Position numbers and translations under genes: made by a program. Shown here piece by piece: positions 48,270 through 59,301 of a DNA stretch of 64,000 nt. The notes below the pieces were generated by a model. The model saw nothing but the letters and a program-made list of their open reading frames with translations. It was not told the origin of the DNA and did not search any database. This DNA is from Parachlorella kessleri (taxonomy: Eukaryota; Chlorophyta; Trebouxiophyceae; Chlorellales; Chlorellaceae), in assembly GCA_001598975.1 (NCBI GenBank), contig BBXU01000824.1, positions 31,358 through 95,357 on the forward strand. The letters are read 5' to 3'. Every line of letters starts with the position of its first letter. The stretch's first letter is position 1.

Positions 48270-50869
48270 TAGCTGGCAGCAGTAGCAACAGTAGCTGGCG
48301 CAGAGCCGCATTTGAGTCGACTGGACCTACGGCAGTGGGTGCATCGCAGTGGCTGGTCCTCACCTCACCTGCTAATAAGCCAGGCGCACTATGGGCGTCC
48401 TGGTTGGGGTCAGCGAGTGAGGGCAGTGAGCCGGCGGGGCTGTGAGGGTGAGGATATGAGTTTAATCAATTATGGAATGGCACTGATGCTGTGTATGCAG
48501 CGAGTAGGAGAAAGCTGTGCCCTGTTCCAGCTGCTGTCAAGCTTATCAACCCCATACTTCTATCTGGCATTCCGCTCATCAGGAATCTTGGTGAGGTCAT
48601 GCGCGGTGACTTGGCTCGATGTGTGCACGCATGATGGATCAGGGCTTTGTCGATTTGCCGCATCCCTGGTATTTAGAGTTTGTTAGAAATACCCGCTATG
48701 CAATGGATTAGGGAGGTGGCGGGGTTGCGAACCTATAGCTCTTGATGAGCTCATCATGTAGTGGAGCATATTTTGCCATGCTGTTAGTGTGGGCGTTGGC
48801 TCTCGCACTCGACAGGCTCAGTCCATCTCTTGAGGCACATGGACGAGGTGTTCATGTTGGTGCCAATCATGGCCAAGTTCCCTTGGGCTGTAAAAGTGGG
48901 TGTCAGTCAGTTTTATGGCCATAGCTCATACAGCTAGGACAACCTACAATCGGTGGAAGTGCCCATGGCCAGCCCTGAGGGTAAGTGACAGTATCACGTA
49001 GTAGCAGTACCAGTACCCACGGTCAGTATGTACATGCTGCATCCTAGTCTCACGAGGTGGAATGGGTGCCACAATGCTGTGTATGAAGCACTGTCTTTGT
49101 AAGGCAAGCTGGGCAGCTGACAACCCCATGTGCCCTGTCGAGTTGCACATTCCAAGGGTACCACGTCAGACTCCAGCTTTACCAAAGCATCGGGTCATCT
49201 TCCTACCATCATTGAGTTCAAATAGTAGTCAGCCAGAGTTTTTCCTGCCTAGTACTCGTCGTCTGCCCCGTCAGCATGAGCCACAAGGGGGGTGGTCTAG
49301 CTGACGTCCTTGGTTCCGTGGTCCTCGCTGTTTGTGTGTCGAGGGCCTGCACCAGTCTTCAGGTAGCAAGGACAGGCAGTGGTTCTCATGTCTATCACCT
49401 CCTTGCAAAAATCGAGTGCCTTGCTTACGAGGTGCCAGCAGTGCTTTGCTTGGGGGTGGGTGGGACCCTTGGACGTTGCCAACAGCTATGGGGTGTCTAT
49501 TACCAGTCACCTCGGCTCTTGTAACTTGACCTGGAACCATTTGAACAAAGGGGCGTGTTGGACAACAAGTTGGGCAGCTGCCCTTGTGACCACAAGACTT
49601 GTCCATCAGTGATTGTTCCCTACAGCAGTAATGTGCTTTCACACACCCTGTACCCCTACCGGTATGCAGAAGATGCTGCACTCCCATGCAACCGTAGACC
49701 AGGCGGCTGATTGTGGCTGTGATCTCCAGGTAACGCAGCCACAAACATTATGGATTGGATCTCTCCTGGCGCTGCCCTGCTGGTAATCATCAACAAGGCA
49801 AGATTCCAGACACACAATGCTTGGCCTCCTTTGTGCGGCAGCACTTCACCACCAACACTTAGCCACCCTGGCAGGGGACAGATGCCCTCCAGCAGTTGCT
49901 GCCCAACTACAAAGGTGTACTGATAGCTTGCAAGCCCACTTGCAGGTCACAGATCCTCCCGGGGCATCTTGGACCCTCCGCACAACTGTGCTAAAGCTGA
50001 GTGCGCTGACAAGCGGGACGGACCGGCTGGCCTCACCCGTGAGTGAGGTATCAAGCGAGGGCCTGTTTGACTTCCTGGAGTTCCCAGTTGCAGGTTAGGC
50101 AAAGGCCAGGCACCCTGATCTATGTACATGTGCATGATTCATTGAATCTCAAAGCATGGCTCAGGGCCATAGGGCTGTGCAAGTCATGTATTCCTGTTGG
50201 GGGCACGCCAAGGATCTCAATAGACGCTGGCTACCCCGCGTATGTACTGTATGGAGTTAGGATGATTGCACATGTGGCGGGCCCTCGCGGAGGTTAAGCT
50301 GACGTCCACGTTCAATGCAGTTACTCGGGACTACCTTCACGATTTACTGTTCCCTGTTTTGAAGCTGCTGCTAAGGCCTGCTGCTGCAGTGCATTACATA
50401 TTGTATAGTGTCTCGTTATTTATGCGCTTGTCGTGTGCTGCTGCCTCTCCAGCTCCTGCTGATGTTCGAATTTGAGCGGCCCGCCCTGTCGCTAGTATTA
50501 CGTTTGTAGTGCTTGCCTTATTATTTTATCTAGACTGGTACATCTTGGGGGCCTGCCATTGCCGTTTTAGATTTCTAAGCCCTAGTCTGACAGCCTTGCC
50601 TGAACCCCGTTGGCCAGTGACTTGTTTGTGACAACAGTCAGTAGGGTTTCCGTGGCCGGTCTTCTCACATGTCCCTGGGCTGTGCCTGGGTTCTGATGGT
50701 CACCACCAGCTGCGCTTTGCTGTGCTGTCCCCATGCCTTGGAGGCGCATTCCCACCTGTAATGGGGGTTGTGGCACCAGTCGGGACAAAAGCTTCTGGCA
50801 TGTCTTAAGCGTAACAAACAAGAGACCTACTGGCTTCGACCTCAGGCAAGACACAGAGCATAACTGCAT

Positions 50870-50935
50870 AGACCCCTGTTGCCAGTCTACCATACAGCCT
50901 CTCTGACCACATTACCTGCCACCCTAATTATACAT
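50870..50935 (-). repeat. dispersed element, reverse copy
   Basis: Reverse complement reads TAGGGTGGCAGGTAATGTGG then TCAGAGAGGCTGTATGG. Confidence 0.65.
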
Positions 50936-50944
50936 AAGACAAAC

Positions 50945-50995
50945 TGTTTTAGGATGGAAATGCACGTGACAGGAAATGCACGTGACAAACTGTTT
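50945..50995 (+). repeat. second dispersed motif, copy 2, with internal duplication
   Basis: GATGGAAATGCACGTGACAG is followed immediately by AAATGCACGTGACAAACTG, so the GCACGTGACA core is doubled. It abuts a copy of the main element. Confidence 0.6.
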
Positions 50996-51289
50996 TCGCG
51001 CTCGCTACATAAGTGTGACTCACGACTGGGATGTTGGCACGGCATCTTGGGTGGTACTGCTGTCAACACTAGATCTGACGAGCTTAGAATTTTCGGTTGG
51101 GCTTCATGTTGGCCCCTTGCTGCCGAGCCTCTATCATGCCATGCCCTTGCTCACTATTCGTAGGCACGTTCGAGGCCTTGGAGGGTATCCTCGTTCTGAA
51201 AGAGAAACTTCAAAGTTTTCACGCTATAGATACGTTGTGTGACTAGTTGGGCACCATTTTGCTTACCGGCTCTTGTGTCCCCTTGGCAG

Positions 51290-54200
51290 CCTAGGTTGAG
51301 AATCAGCAAGCAAACCGAACCGTTCAGCGGGTTCATGGTGGGCCTGATAGGTGTTAGAGAGACGGACGACGGCTTTGAGGCCATTTGCTTGCGTCAGGGT
51401 CGGGAGGTCAGCCTGGGTGTGTTCAACAGCGGTGAGGATGCTCTTCAAATATTGTGTCCGGATACAAGTGCTTAGTGATGCAGAGACTGCAGCAGCCAAT
51501 GGAAGTCCTTATTGCTGTAAGCCAAACAGCGTAAATCTGTGTGCAGGTAAGGCAGCAGCTAACTGCTACGACTTGGCCACCATTAAATGTGCCTTGGATG
51601 AGCAAGGATTGGACGCAGATTTGACCAGCCTTCCACTGAACGAGGGCCAGCAGGACTTCTGCCAAGCAGCCACCCGCGATAGCTTAAAGGAACTGACCTG
51701 GGAGGAGTACCTAAGAATGCTGAGAGAGGCAAGTGAGGCTGGCTGGCTGGGGCAGGCAGCATTTGCAAGTCTGAGCTAGCAGCTGTGGGTGTCTCTGTCA
51801 GCGGCGCTGTGATAGACGCGGTCGCTCCATGCAGCCGTCGGGTCTGACACGGCTGCCAAGCACCACCTAGGAACTCCTTGATGAGCTGTGGAGCATTTTC
51901 CCCATGGGGAGGGGTACTTTTCCTCAGCGTAGCGACGCAAGCCAGGGTACCTTTCTGCAGACAGTACCCCCCTCTGATCGTCCTGCAGGCCAATCAAGGT
52001 AGGGGAGGGGCAGACGGTGAGGATGAGGATGAGGGATCGGGCACCATTCCTGAGGGCGCTAGGGCTCACGCAGCTCAGGCTGACAACCCTATCATCACGG
52101 TGAAGCAGGAACCGCTGGAGAGCAGTGTAGAAGGAGACAGGGACATGGGTGGAGAGGAGGAGGAAGGCAGCCGGGGGCCGGGAGGCCCCGAGGAGGGGGC
52201 AGGACAGCCGGATGAAGATCAAGGGGGGCGGCAGCTGGGCGGCTCGCAGCAGGAAGAGGAGGTTAAGGATTGGGAGGAAAATGGAGGGACACCGAGAGAG
52301 CCGCCGTCGCCGCTGGAAAATGGCGGAGAGGAGCCCCGGGCGGCGAGCAGGGTAGGCACGTGGGGGAGCTGCTTTGGGCATTTTTAATTGGCCCGTGTAG
52401 GCTGCTGGCCGGTGGTACCAGCATGTATGGTAAACCGTCACTGTGAGATGTTGGTGGGTGCAGTGTGCTTTGCTCTGAAGCACACTGCAGCCAAGTATTC
52501 ACTTGGAGGTTAAGTCTGGCAGTAGGCGTGTGAGTAGTACGTTTACAACGGAAACGGACGCCCACAATACTTCGTCACCTTCCTTTGCTTGGATGCAGGG
52601 GACGGTGTGGTGGGACAATGGAAGTGGGTGCAGCCGCAAGATGGGGAATGTGATCGGTTCCAAGCACGTTCACAACATGACGATGCCAGGTAGCGCATTG
52701 GTGGGGGTCCGTGGCTTTACTGCGGCCCAGTGGTATGTGCAACCTTGGTCGGGGAGGGAGCTACACCCCGGGGCCTGTTATCGTGCCTCTTCAATGCAAA
52801 TCGTGAGAAGGCCTATGGTAGGTGTTTTTATTTGCCAGGTTCTCTTGCTGGTGCAAGTCACTCTCCCCTGCTGTGAGCGCAGCGTGGCAGGCCCGAAGGC
52901 TTGGCCTCCTCGGCGAGTCCAGGGTGCAGCTGCACCACAAGGAGACGGGCATGTGGTGGCCAGTGGATGTTCGATCACAACATGGGACTACCAGCCTTGG
53001 GGTAGGTCTCGCGCATGCCAGCATTTGCACAGGTGGCAGTGGCTGTACCCAGCGTGGTGCGAGGTGTACCAGCTTGCCAAGTCTGGCAGGGATGACAGCG
53101 TGTCAGGCAACTTGTCAGCTATACACAAGAGCATCTGCCCTGGTGCTATGCCTGCTGCTTGTCCAGAAAGCCTGCAAGGCCTGTCAGGGTACCCAAGTCG
53201 CAGCTCGCAACTCTGCGTCCCTGGCCCAGCAGTGCTGCCGGATGCACAGCTTTGTTGGAGACCTCCGGAACCTTTCATGTGTCTTTTTCCCTGCCGGGGA
53301 CAAAGATTGATGTCATTTGACCTGCAGGCTGGGCTGGCGCGCATGCTGCGTGACCTGAAGCTGACGGCTGATGACATAATCACGCTACGCCCCGCTGCCC
53401 CTCCCCAAGGCGCCGGCGCCGGCGCCCCGCCCTGCGTTGAGATTGAGGTGGCGCAGGCGGGGACGCTTGAGCCGCCTGCAAGCGGGCTGGTTGACAAGCG
53501 CCTGGGGCGGTGGCAGGTGGTGGACGAGGCATCGCACTGCTACAAGCTGCAGCTGCACCCCAAATCTTCCCGGAGATACTCATTGTGCATCCCTGGTGAG
53601 CCGAAGACTGGGGCTTCAGCTAGCCATGCGCCCAGGCTTATGAAAGGGCCGGCGTGTCAAGTCTGGAGGAGTCATGTGGAGGGTACAGAATGGCAGGGCA
53701 CCAGGGTGACCTTGAGCCTGGTAGCCGGCGGCATTGCCTGCTTCAGCGCTGCTGAGCTGGCAGGCAGTGGTACCTGCAAAGCTGGATCTTTGTCCCGTGC
53801 CCAGTCGTGCGTGCCAAGTGTGTCCCCTCGCCGGGACTGTGCCACCCTGCACTACATGGGCCCAGAACCTTGCTGGGGAGCTGCCCATCTTGCAGGGTAC
53901 CTTGCGGCCTGCTGGGGCTTGCTGACCGCAGACAAGGTCCTCGTTGTGGTGGAGGGCCACCCCTACCCGTTACGGGTGGGGATCCATAAGCGGGGGGATG
54001 GGCAAGGCGTGTCCCTCTCGGTGAGCCGTCGCACACTTGCCACAGATGCACCCACATGAGCTTCGTCGTGGATTGTTTGGAGAGCACGCTGCTCCTTTGG
54101 CGTGGTACCTGATGCAGAGGCATCTCACGGCAAGAGCACTTTGGCTTAATTTGGCATTTTCTGGCTGGGGGCAAGCCTTGCTCTAGGGCGCTCTAGTACA

Positions 54201-57200
54201 GCAGCCAGCCACCCATGCATTTGCCCCCTGCAGTCCCAGTGGGCCGCGGCGGTGCAGGAGCTCAAGCTGCAGGATGGCGACACGCTGGTGGTCAAGCCCG
54301 ACCGCGCCGCCGCCGCCGCATGGCCCACCCTCTTGTTACAGCTGCTGGGGCGGCAGCAGGCGGCCGACCCCACCAGGCATGGGCAGCAGCCCCAGCAGCA
54401 GCTGCAGCAAGTGGAAAAGGATGATGCCCCGGAGTGCCGTGCCAGTCGGGCTGGCCAGGGCAGCGGTGCCGCAGCGGCGCAGGTGGCCGCGGCGGCGGCT
54501 GTTTTGGAGGCTGTGGCTGACAGCGGCATGCATGTGCCTGTGGTGACCAGCACCCCTGTGCTTGGCGGGGGTTCGGCGCCCCGGCCGCGACTGACTCCGG
54601 TGAAGGCCAAAAAGGAGGAGGAGCAGGATGTGGAGGAGGAGCAAGAAGGGGAGGAGGAGGAGGAGGAGCAGGAGGTGGAGGTGGAGGTGGAGGAGGAAGA
54701 AGGGGAGGAGGAAGAGCAGCAGGAGGAGCAGGAGGGGGGTTCTGGAGTCCCTAATCGGGCTGCCATGGTGGCCGATGGCAAGGATGGCCACAGATCTGTC
54801 TCTGTGAGTCTGCAAATGTCCCGCGCCGACTTGCAAATGCCGAACCTGGGCTCGAGCGAAGTCTGTACCAAGCCTTTCTTTAACAATTGTCAATTTGTTC
54901 TTCCCTCCATGGCGTCTGTTGTGCTCGAGCTACGATCTCCGGTTCCAGTTTCAGAAGATGCAGGAACGCCCAGCTTAGCGGCATAGCCGATACTTTGTCC
55001 TGGGAACACTTTGCGCCTTGGCCAGGGATGCCTTGGCTGGTCTGCTTACGGATGCCTTGTATCAGGCGTGTGTTGGTTGTGCTGCAGGGGCCCAGCGTGT
55101 GGTGGGACAGTGGGGATGGGTGCAGCCGCAAGCTCGGGCCAGCCGTCAAGAGAGGGAAGCTGACCATGCCAGGTGGGCGGGGCGCTAAGGAGGTCCTACG
55201 CCAGGCAATTTCGGCGTAGGCTGTGTGCCGTAAGCGCTCCCTGCAAGACAGTTGGGTTTGAGGGGTTGGGCGTCCGTGGACAGCGGTGGCGCGATGGGAT
55301 GGTACCCGGTTTTAGCATGGGTGTGGCCCTGGGCGTCACATTTCAGACAGCTGTGGCGCTCGTTGCAGGTTACGAGTGTAGAGCTCAGTGTTAAGTTTGT
55401 AAGGGTGTCCTGCAGTTGTAAGTTCTATGGCGCATCGATATATACACATGAAGCTCGTGCAGAAGCACCTCCAGGACGTGAGGTCAGGCTTCATGTCGCG
55501 GGGGAGGGAGGCGGGGGTAGGGGGCAGGGTAGCATTGGAGAGCGGGCTGGGGTGGGCAGGGAGGGCTGCCTGGAAGCTCCAACCATGTCATGAGGCGAGC
55601 CGTGAGGCAGTATGACTAACTGCTTCATGCCATTGCCTCTTCTCGTGCGCAGCATGGGTGATGCGTAAGCTGAGGCTGGAGCCACACGCCAAGCTGCAGG
55701 TGTTCCACCCCACCAAGGGCTGGTTTAGGTGGGAGCTGCGAGCAGATACCGTAACCTCCTACGTTGGGGTGCGTCGCGTGATGCCTTGTGTTTCGTGCTT
55801 CCCCTGGAGGCTTGACTGCTTCCCTCGCTCGCTCCTGTCAGTTGTTTTCCCAACACTGCCATACGCCCGGCTGGAGTGCATTCAATTGACGCACATGCAG
55901 CATCCCGCCCCGCCTTCCAGGCAGGCAATGTCGTGGGAATGGGCTTGCCCTGTTCCGGGCGGCGCCCTACACGTATTCACCATTGTTGCCGTATTCACCA
56001 GCGAAGCTTGCACACAGGAGCCCACGGCACTTGGCTGGCGGGGCGTGCAGGTGGGTCTGGCCAGGGTGGTGAAGGACCTGGGCCTGGATGCTGCTGACGT
56101 CATCACGCTGCGCCCCGCTGCCAGCCCTGCGGGAGCAGGCGCCGGCGCCGGCGCCCTGCCCTGCCTGGGGATCGAGGTTGCCCCCAGGGGCACTGTCGAG
56201 CCCCCGGGCCTCCTCACCAGCCGCTCCCTGGGCAGGTGGACGCCGGTAGATGAGCAGCGCGGCTCTTACCAGCTGCTGCTCAACCCCGGGACGCTGCTCA
56301 ACCTGTCAGTGCCAGGTGGGACGGTGCGGGTGTTGGGACCAGTGATACTGTCCCCACCTGCACGGTATCCTCACTGAAAAGTCGAGTGTGTCTGGCGTCT
56401 GTGTGGATGTCAAGGCTGTCTGGCGTCTGTGTGGATGTCAAGGCTGTGTGCGCATGAGATGCGCCGGGCACTGCCTCCAGCACCAAGATGCTGGCTGCTT
56501 GCTTGACGACTTCGAGCCTAGTCTAGTGTCTCGTCTACATAGCGCACCACCACCTCACCATGCTGCCGTGAGTTCCCCACAAGTGGGGCCAATGAAGGGC
56601 CTGGATGTACTATGCCCACTACCACAAGCTTGGCGACTCATGCTGAGGGAGTTACAACGATGGGCAGCCTGCTAGCTGCCTCAGGCCGTGATTGGTTGTG
56701 CTGGTCTTCATGCCTATCCTGACGCCATGTGTATGACCTACATCCCCCTAGTGCTAGCCACTGCCTCATCCAAGATGAGGTGTGTGTGCAGGCTTCCTTG
56801 CATTCCTTTGGGGCCTCAGGTCAAGCAAGCGGGGTGGGCTCCGAGTTGACGGCTGTGTCTTCCCGATGCGCGTGGGAATCCATGACAACCCAGTCTCCAA
56901 TGGAGTCTCCCTAAGCGTGAGTCAGCCTGGTAGGCTTGCATTGATCTTCTTATTGTCCGGAAGGACACTTACAGAGAAAAGTCTTGCTGCAGCCTTGACG
57001 TGCCAAGTCTGGCCCGAGGCCTGGTTGGCAAGTGGCTTACAAAGCTGCGTTACATGGTAAGGATGGCGTGGGCCATCTGCCCTGTTGTTCGTCGCTGCTG
57101 ACAGTGCACCCTAGCGACCATTGTTTGTAGGCTGGGTGGCCAGAGGTGGTGCGGGAACACAAGCTGCAAGCCGGGGACACCATCACCCTGGCTCCAGATC

Positions 57201-58432
57201 CCCAGTCAGCGACCAAGCCCGCTCTGCTCATGACTGTCAGCCGGGGCGGGAGCGCCCACGCTGCTGCATCAGAGCAGGCACAGCAGCCCTTGCAAGCAGC
57301 CGAGCATGGAGCCGACCAGCGGACGAAACTTGTTGGGCCCAAGGCAGCCCAGGCTCCAGGGTCGCAGCAGGAGGGTGGGCAGCAGGCGATGCCGGCGGGA
57401 GGGCAGCCAGCCGGTGTCAAGAGAAGGCGGGCAAGTAAAACACCGCCCCTGAGAGGAAGCCGGCGTAAGACGCAGGCAGGTCCAGGGCCCACGGCCAGTG
57501 CAACAGCCGGCAGCCCGGCGCCACCTGCCCCAGCCGTGGTCAGCACCTCGGCTGCTGGTCCGGCAGGGCGGCCGCCAGCGTCCGCTGGGAGGCCAGCCAA
57601 GCGGGCAAGGCATGGAGACAGCAGCACGCCTGGGACACACCCTGTGGCCAAGGACTATGCAGCTGCAGTGCCAGGGCAGGCACCCAGCGGCCAGCAGGCA
57701 CAGCTGCAGGCTGGGGAGCAGGATGCATCCTTGCCACAGCAGCAGCAGCAGGCGGAGGCGCAACAGCCACAGGGGCAGCAGCCGCCATTGCAGACGGTGC
57801 ATGCGCCTCCGCCACCGGCGGCACCACAAATGGCAGGGCATGCTCAGCAGGCATGGCAGCCTGCTGCTTCCCTGGGGGCTGAGCCGAACCGTCACCAGAT
57901 GCTGGCAGCCCTGCGGCCTTTGGTGCGCAGCTGTGGAGCCCAAGGCAAGCAGCTACCATCTATACCTGCATTACTTTGCCTTCAGTGTTGGTAACATACA
58001 GTCTGCTTGTTTGTGACTCCTTCACCCGCCTCTGGGTGCTACTCGTGGCAATGCATGTGGGGCTGGCCCCCCGTGCTTGCCATCCGCATGCCTGCATTTG
58101 CACTCATGCCGACCCTTGTGGCTTGTGGCCAACTTGCGTACAGATGCTTGGCTGACCCCCTTGGTCAATCAGTAGGCACTGCCTGCCCTAGACTCTCCCC
58201 ACGCGGCCTTCACTGGATGTGCATCGTTGTGCTCACTAGGCGTGAGCCTGGCGTGTTGTCGCGTGCTGCAGGTGGCAAGGGCTTGACCTTCCTGCGCCTC
58301 TTCATGGCCACCATGGCCAGGGACGACCAGCTGGACCACTACGAGACGATCATGGAGTTGCAAGACGAGCCTGGGGAGGTCAGGGCGTGGGTGGAGGGTT
58401 GGGTGGACCACTTGCAGCAGAAACAGAGCTGA
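51290..58432 (+). CDS. AP2-like plus four B3-like domains, putative transcription factor (5' end incomplete)
   Basis: Fourteen exons join without phase error to 1,129 residues: 51290-51431, 51547-51728, 51989-52351, 52599-52689, 52883-53001, 53328-53595, 53932-54020, 54234-54803, 55088-55172, 55653-55768, 56051-56315, 56792-56916, 57131-57944, 58272-58432. Residues about 10-80 resemble a divergent AP2/ERF domain (GFMVGLIGVRETDDGFEAIC, LGVFNSGKAAANCYDLATIK). An acidic stretch with IITVKQEPLE, a possible SUMO site, follows. Then come two similar modules, each with two B3-like units: TMPAWQARRLGLLGESRVQL ... GLARMLRDLKLTADDIITLR and PLRVGIHKRGDGQGVSLS/WAAAVQELKLQDGDTLVVKP; the second module has AWVMRKLRLEPHAKLQVFHP ... 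GLARVVKDLGLDAADVITLR. Glu- and Gln-rich linkers separate them. Two introns are GC-AG (donors 51729, 57945). AP2+B3 recalls plant RAV factors. DNA binding is inferred; upstream exons are unresolved. Confidence 0.62.
54596..54740 (+). repeat. purine-rich (GAG)n-type stretch coding an acidic tract
   Basis: An imperfect GAG/GTG repeat inside exon 54234-54803 encodes about 40 mostly Glu residues with Val and Gln. It is likely length-variable between strains. Confidence 0.7.
56391..56446 (+). repeat. tandem duplication, 28-bp unit, in an intron
   Basis: Two exact neighbouring copies begin TCTGGCGTCTGTGTGGATGT and end CAAGGCTG. They lie in the intron between the second-module exons at 56315 and 56792. 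Confidence 0.85.
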
Positions 58433-58527
58433 TGCGTGCAAAACAGCACATGATGGTATGACGGTGGGACAGCAGCCAGGGCAGGAGGCCAGACGTCGGT
58501 GAGCGGGACCAAGGAGGGCCACTGGGT

Positions 58528-58590
58528 TCTCAGCATGGGTGGCAAGTAGTGCAACAGGGAGTAGAGCTGGGCTGGACTGGACTGACAGTC
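58528..58590 (+). repeat. dispersed element, forward copy
   Basis: CAGCATGGGTGGCAAGTAGT, then CAGGGAGTAGAGCTGGGC, then GGACTGGACTGACAG. The GGGCTGGATGCA block is lost. Confidence 0.75.
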
Positions 58591-59211
58591 TCTCTAACAT
58601 ACCTACTCCTGGGTGTTACTATCTGCACATCGCAACACAACATGGGTGGAACAGATGAAATGAGCTGACGAGGGCTGGTGAACAGGCGTGGAGCCTGCAG
58701 CATGATTGGACTTTGCAAACCAGTGGACAACTCATCTGACGAGAGTGTGTGGGCAACGATCCTGTGACATAGAGTGATTGGTGTGGTTGACGTGTGAAGC
58801 CCGCGCGCGCAGTCGGTCTGCCTTAGGGATCCCTTTGGCATGGGGCTGTGTTGCAGGGGAGCTGGTCTGGCATAAGTTGCGGCCTGTGAGCAATTGCTCA
58901 GTGGATTACTAGGAGTTGCCTGCGCTTTAGTGAAGCCTGTGTCCGTACCTCATCTTCATTCCAACCAGTTGACAAGGGGCCATGTAGTGTAACAAGATGC
59001 CATCTCTAACACAGCTAGCAGCTCGTAGTACAAAATCCACAAGCTACAAGACATAATGAGGGCACACCGCTGGCAATTTTGCATGCCGCCTCAAAGTTGT
59101 CAGCAGAGGACCCTTTCAAACGACCGCTGTGTAGCCACCCCCGACCCTACAGGGTGGCATAGCAGACAAGCTTCCCGAGGACCTCAATGCTTTTACAGGA
59201 GCATACACGCT

Positions 59212-59253
59212 TCCAAAAGGGTGGACACCACCTCCAAAAGGGTGGACACCACC
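59212..59253 (+). repeat. tandem duplication, 21-bp unit
   Basis: Two exact copies of a 21-base unit beginning TCCAAAAGGGTGGACACCAC. Confidence 0.85.
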
Positions 59254-59301
59254 TCTAGTATGAGAAGAAAGCGCAGGTGCACACACGGTAAAGTCTGAAA
59301 T

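Larger units (their letters stand above)
48270..51289. other. 3-kb stretch with only isolated exon-like fragments
   Basis: A possible plus-strand exon at about 49945-50038 (good acceptor, strong GTGAGT donor; VTDPPGASWTLRTTVLKLSA...) has no identifiable partners. It may be a 5' exon of the AP2/B3 gene or part of an unknown gene. A TGTAA near 48889 could end the tRNase Z transcript. Both kinds of dispersed repeat occur near 50870-50995. Confidence 0.35.
58433..59301. other. convergent 3' gap between the AP2/B3 gene and copy B
   Basis: No gene is seen. It contains a forward dispersed-element copy at 58528-58590 and a 21-bp tandem duplication at 59212-59253. Confidence 0.4.

Noticed and set aside
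52503..54059. 518-codon plus-strand open frame
   Set aside because: It reads through introns. Only segments bounded by splice sites match the second B3-like module, so the uninterrupted frame is not the protein.
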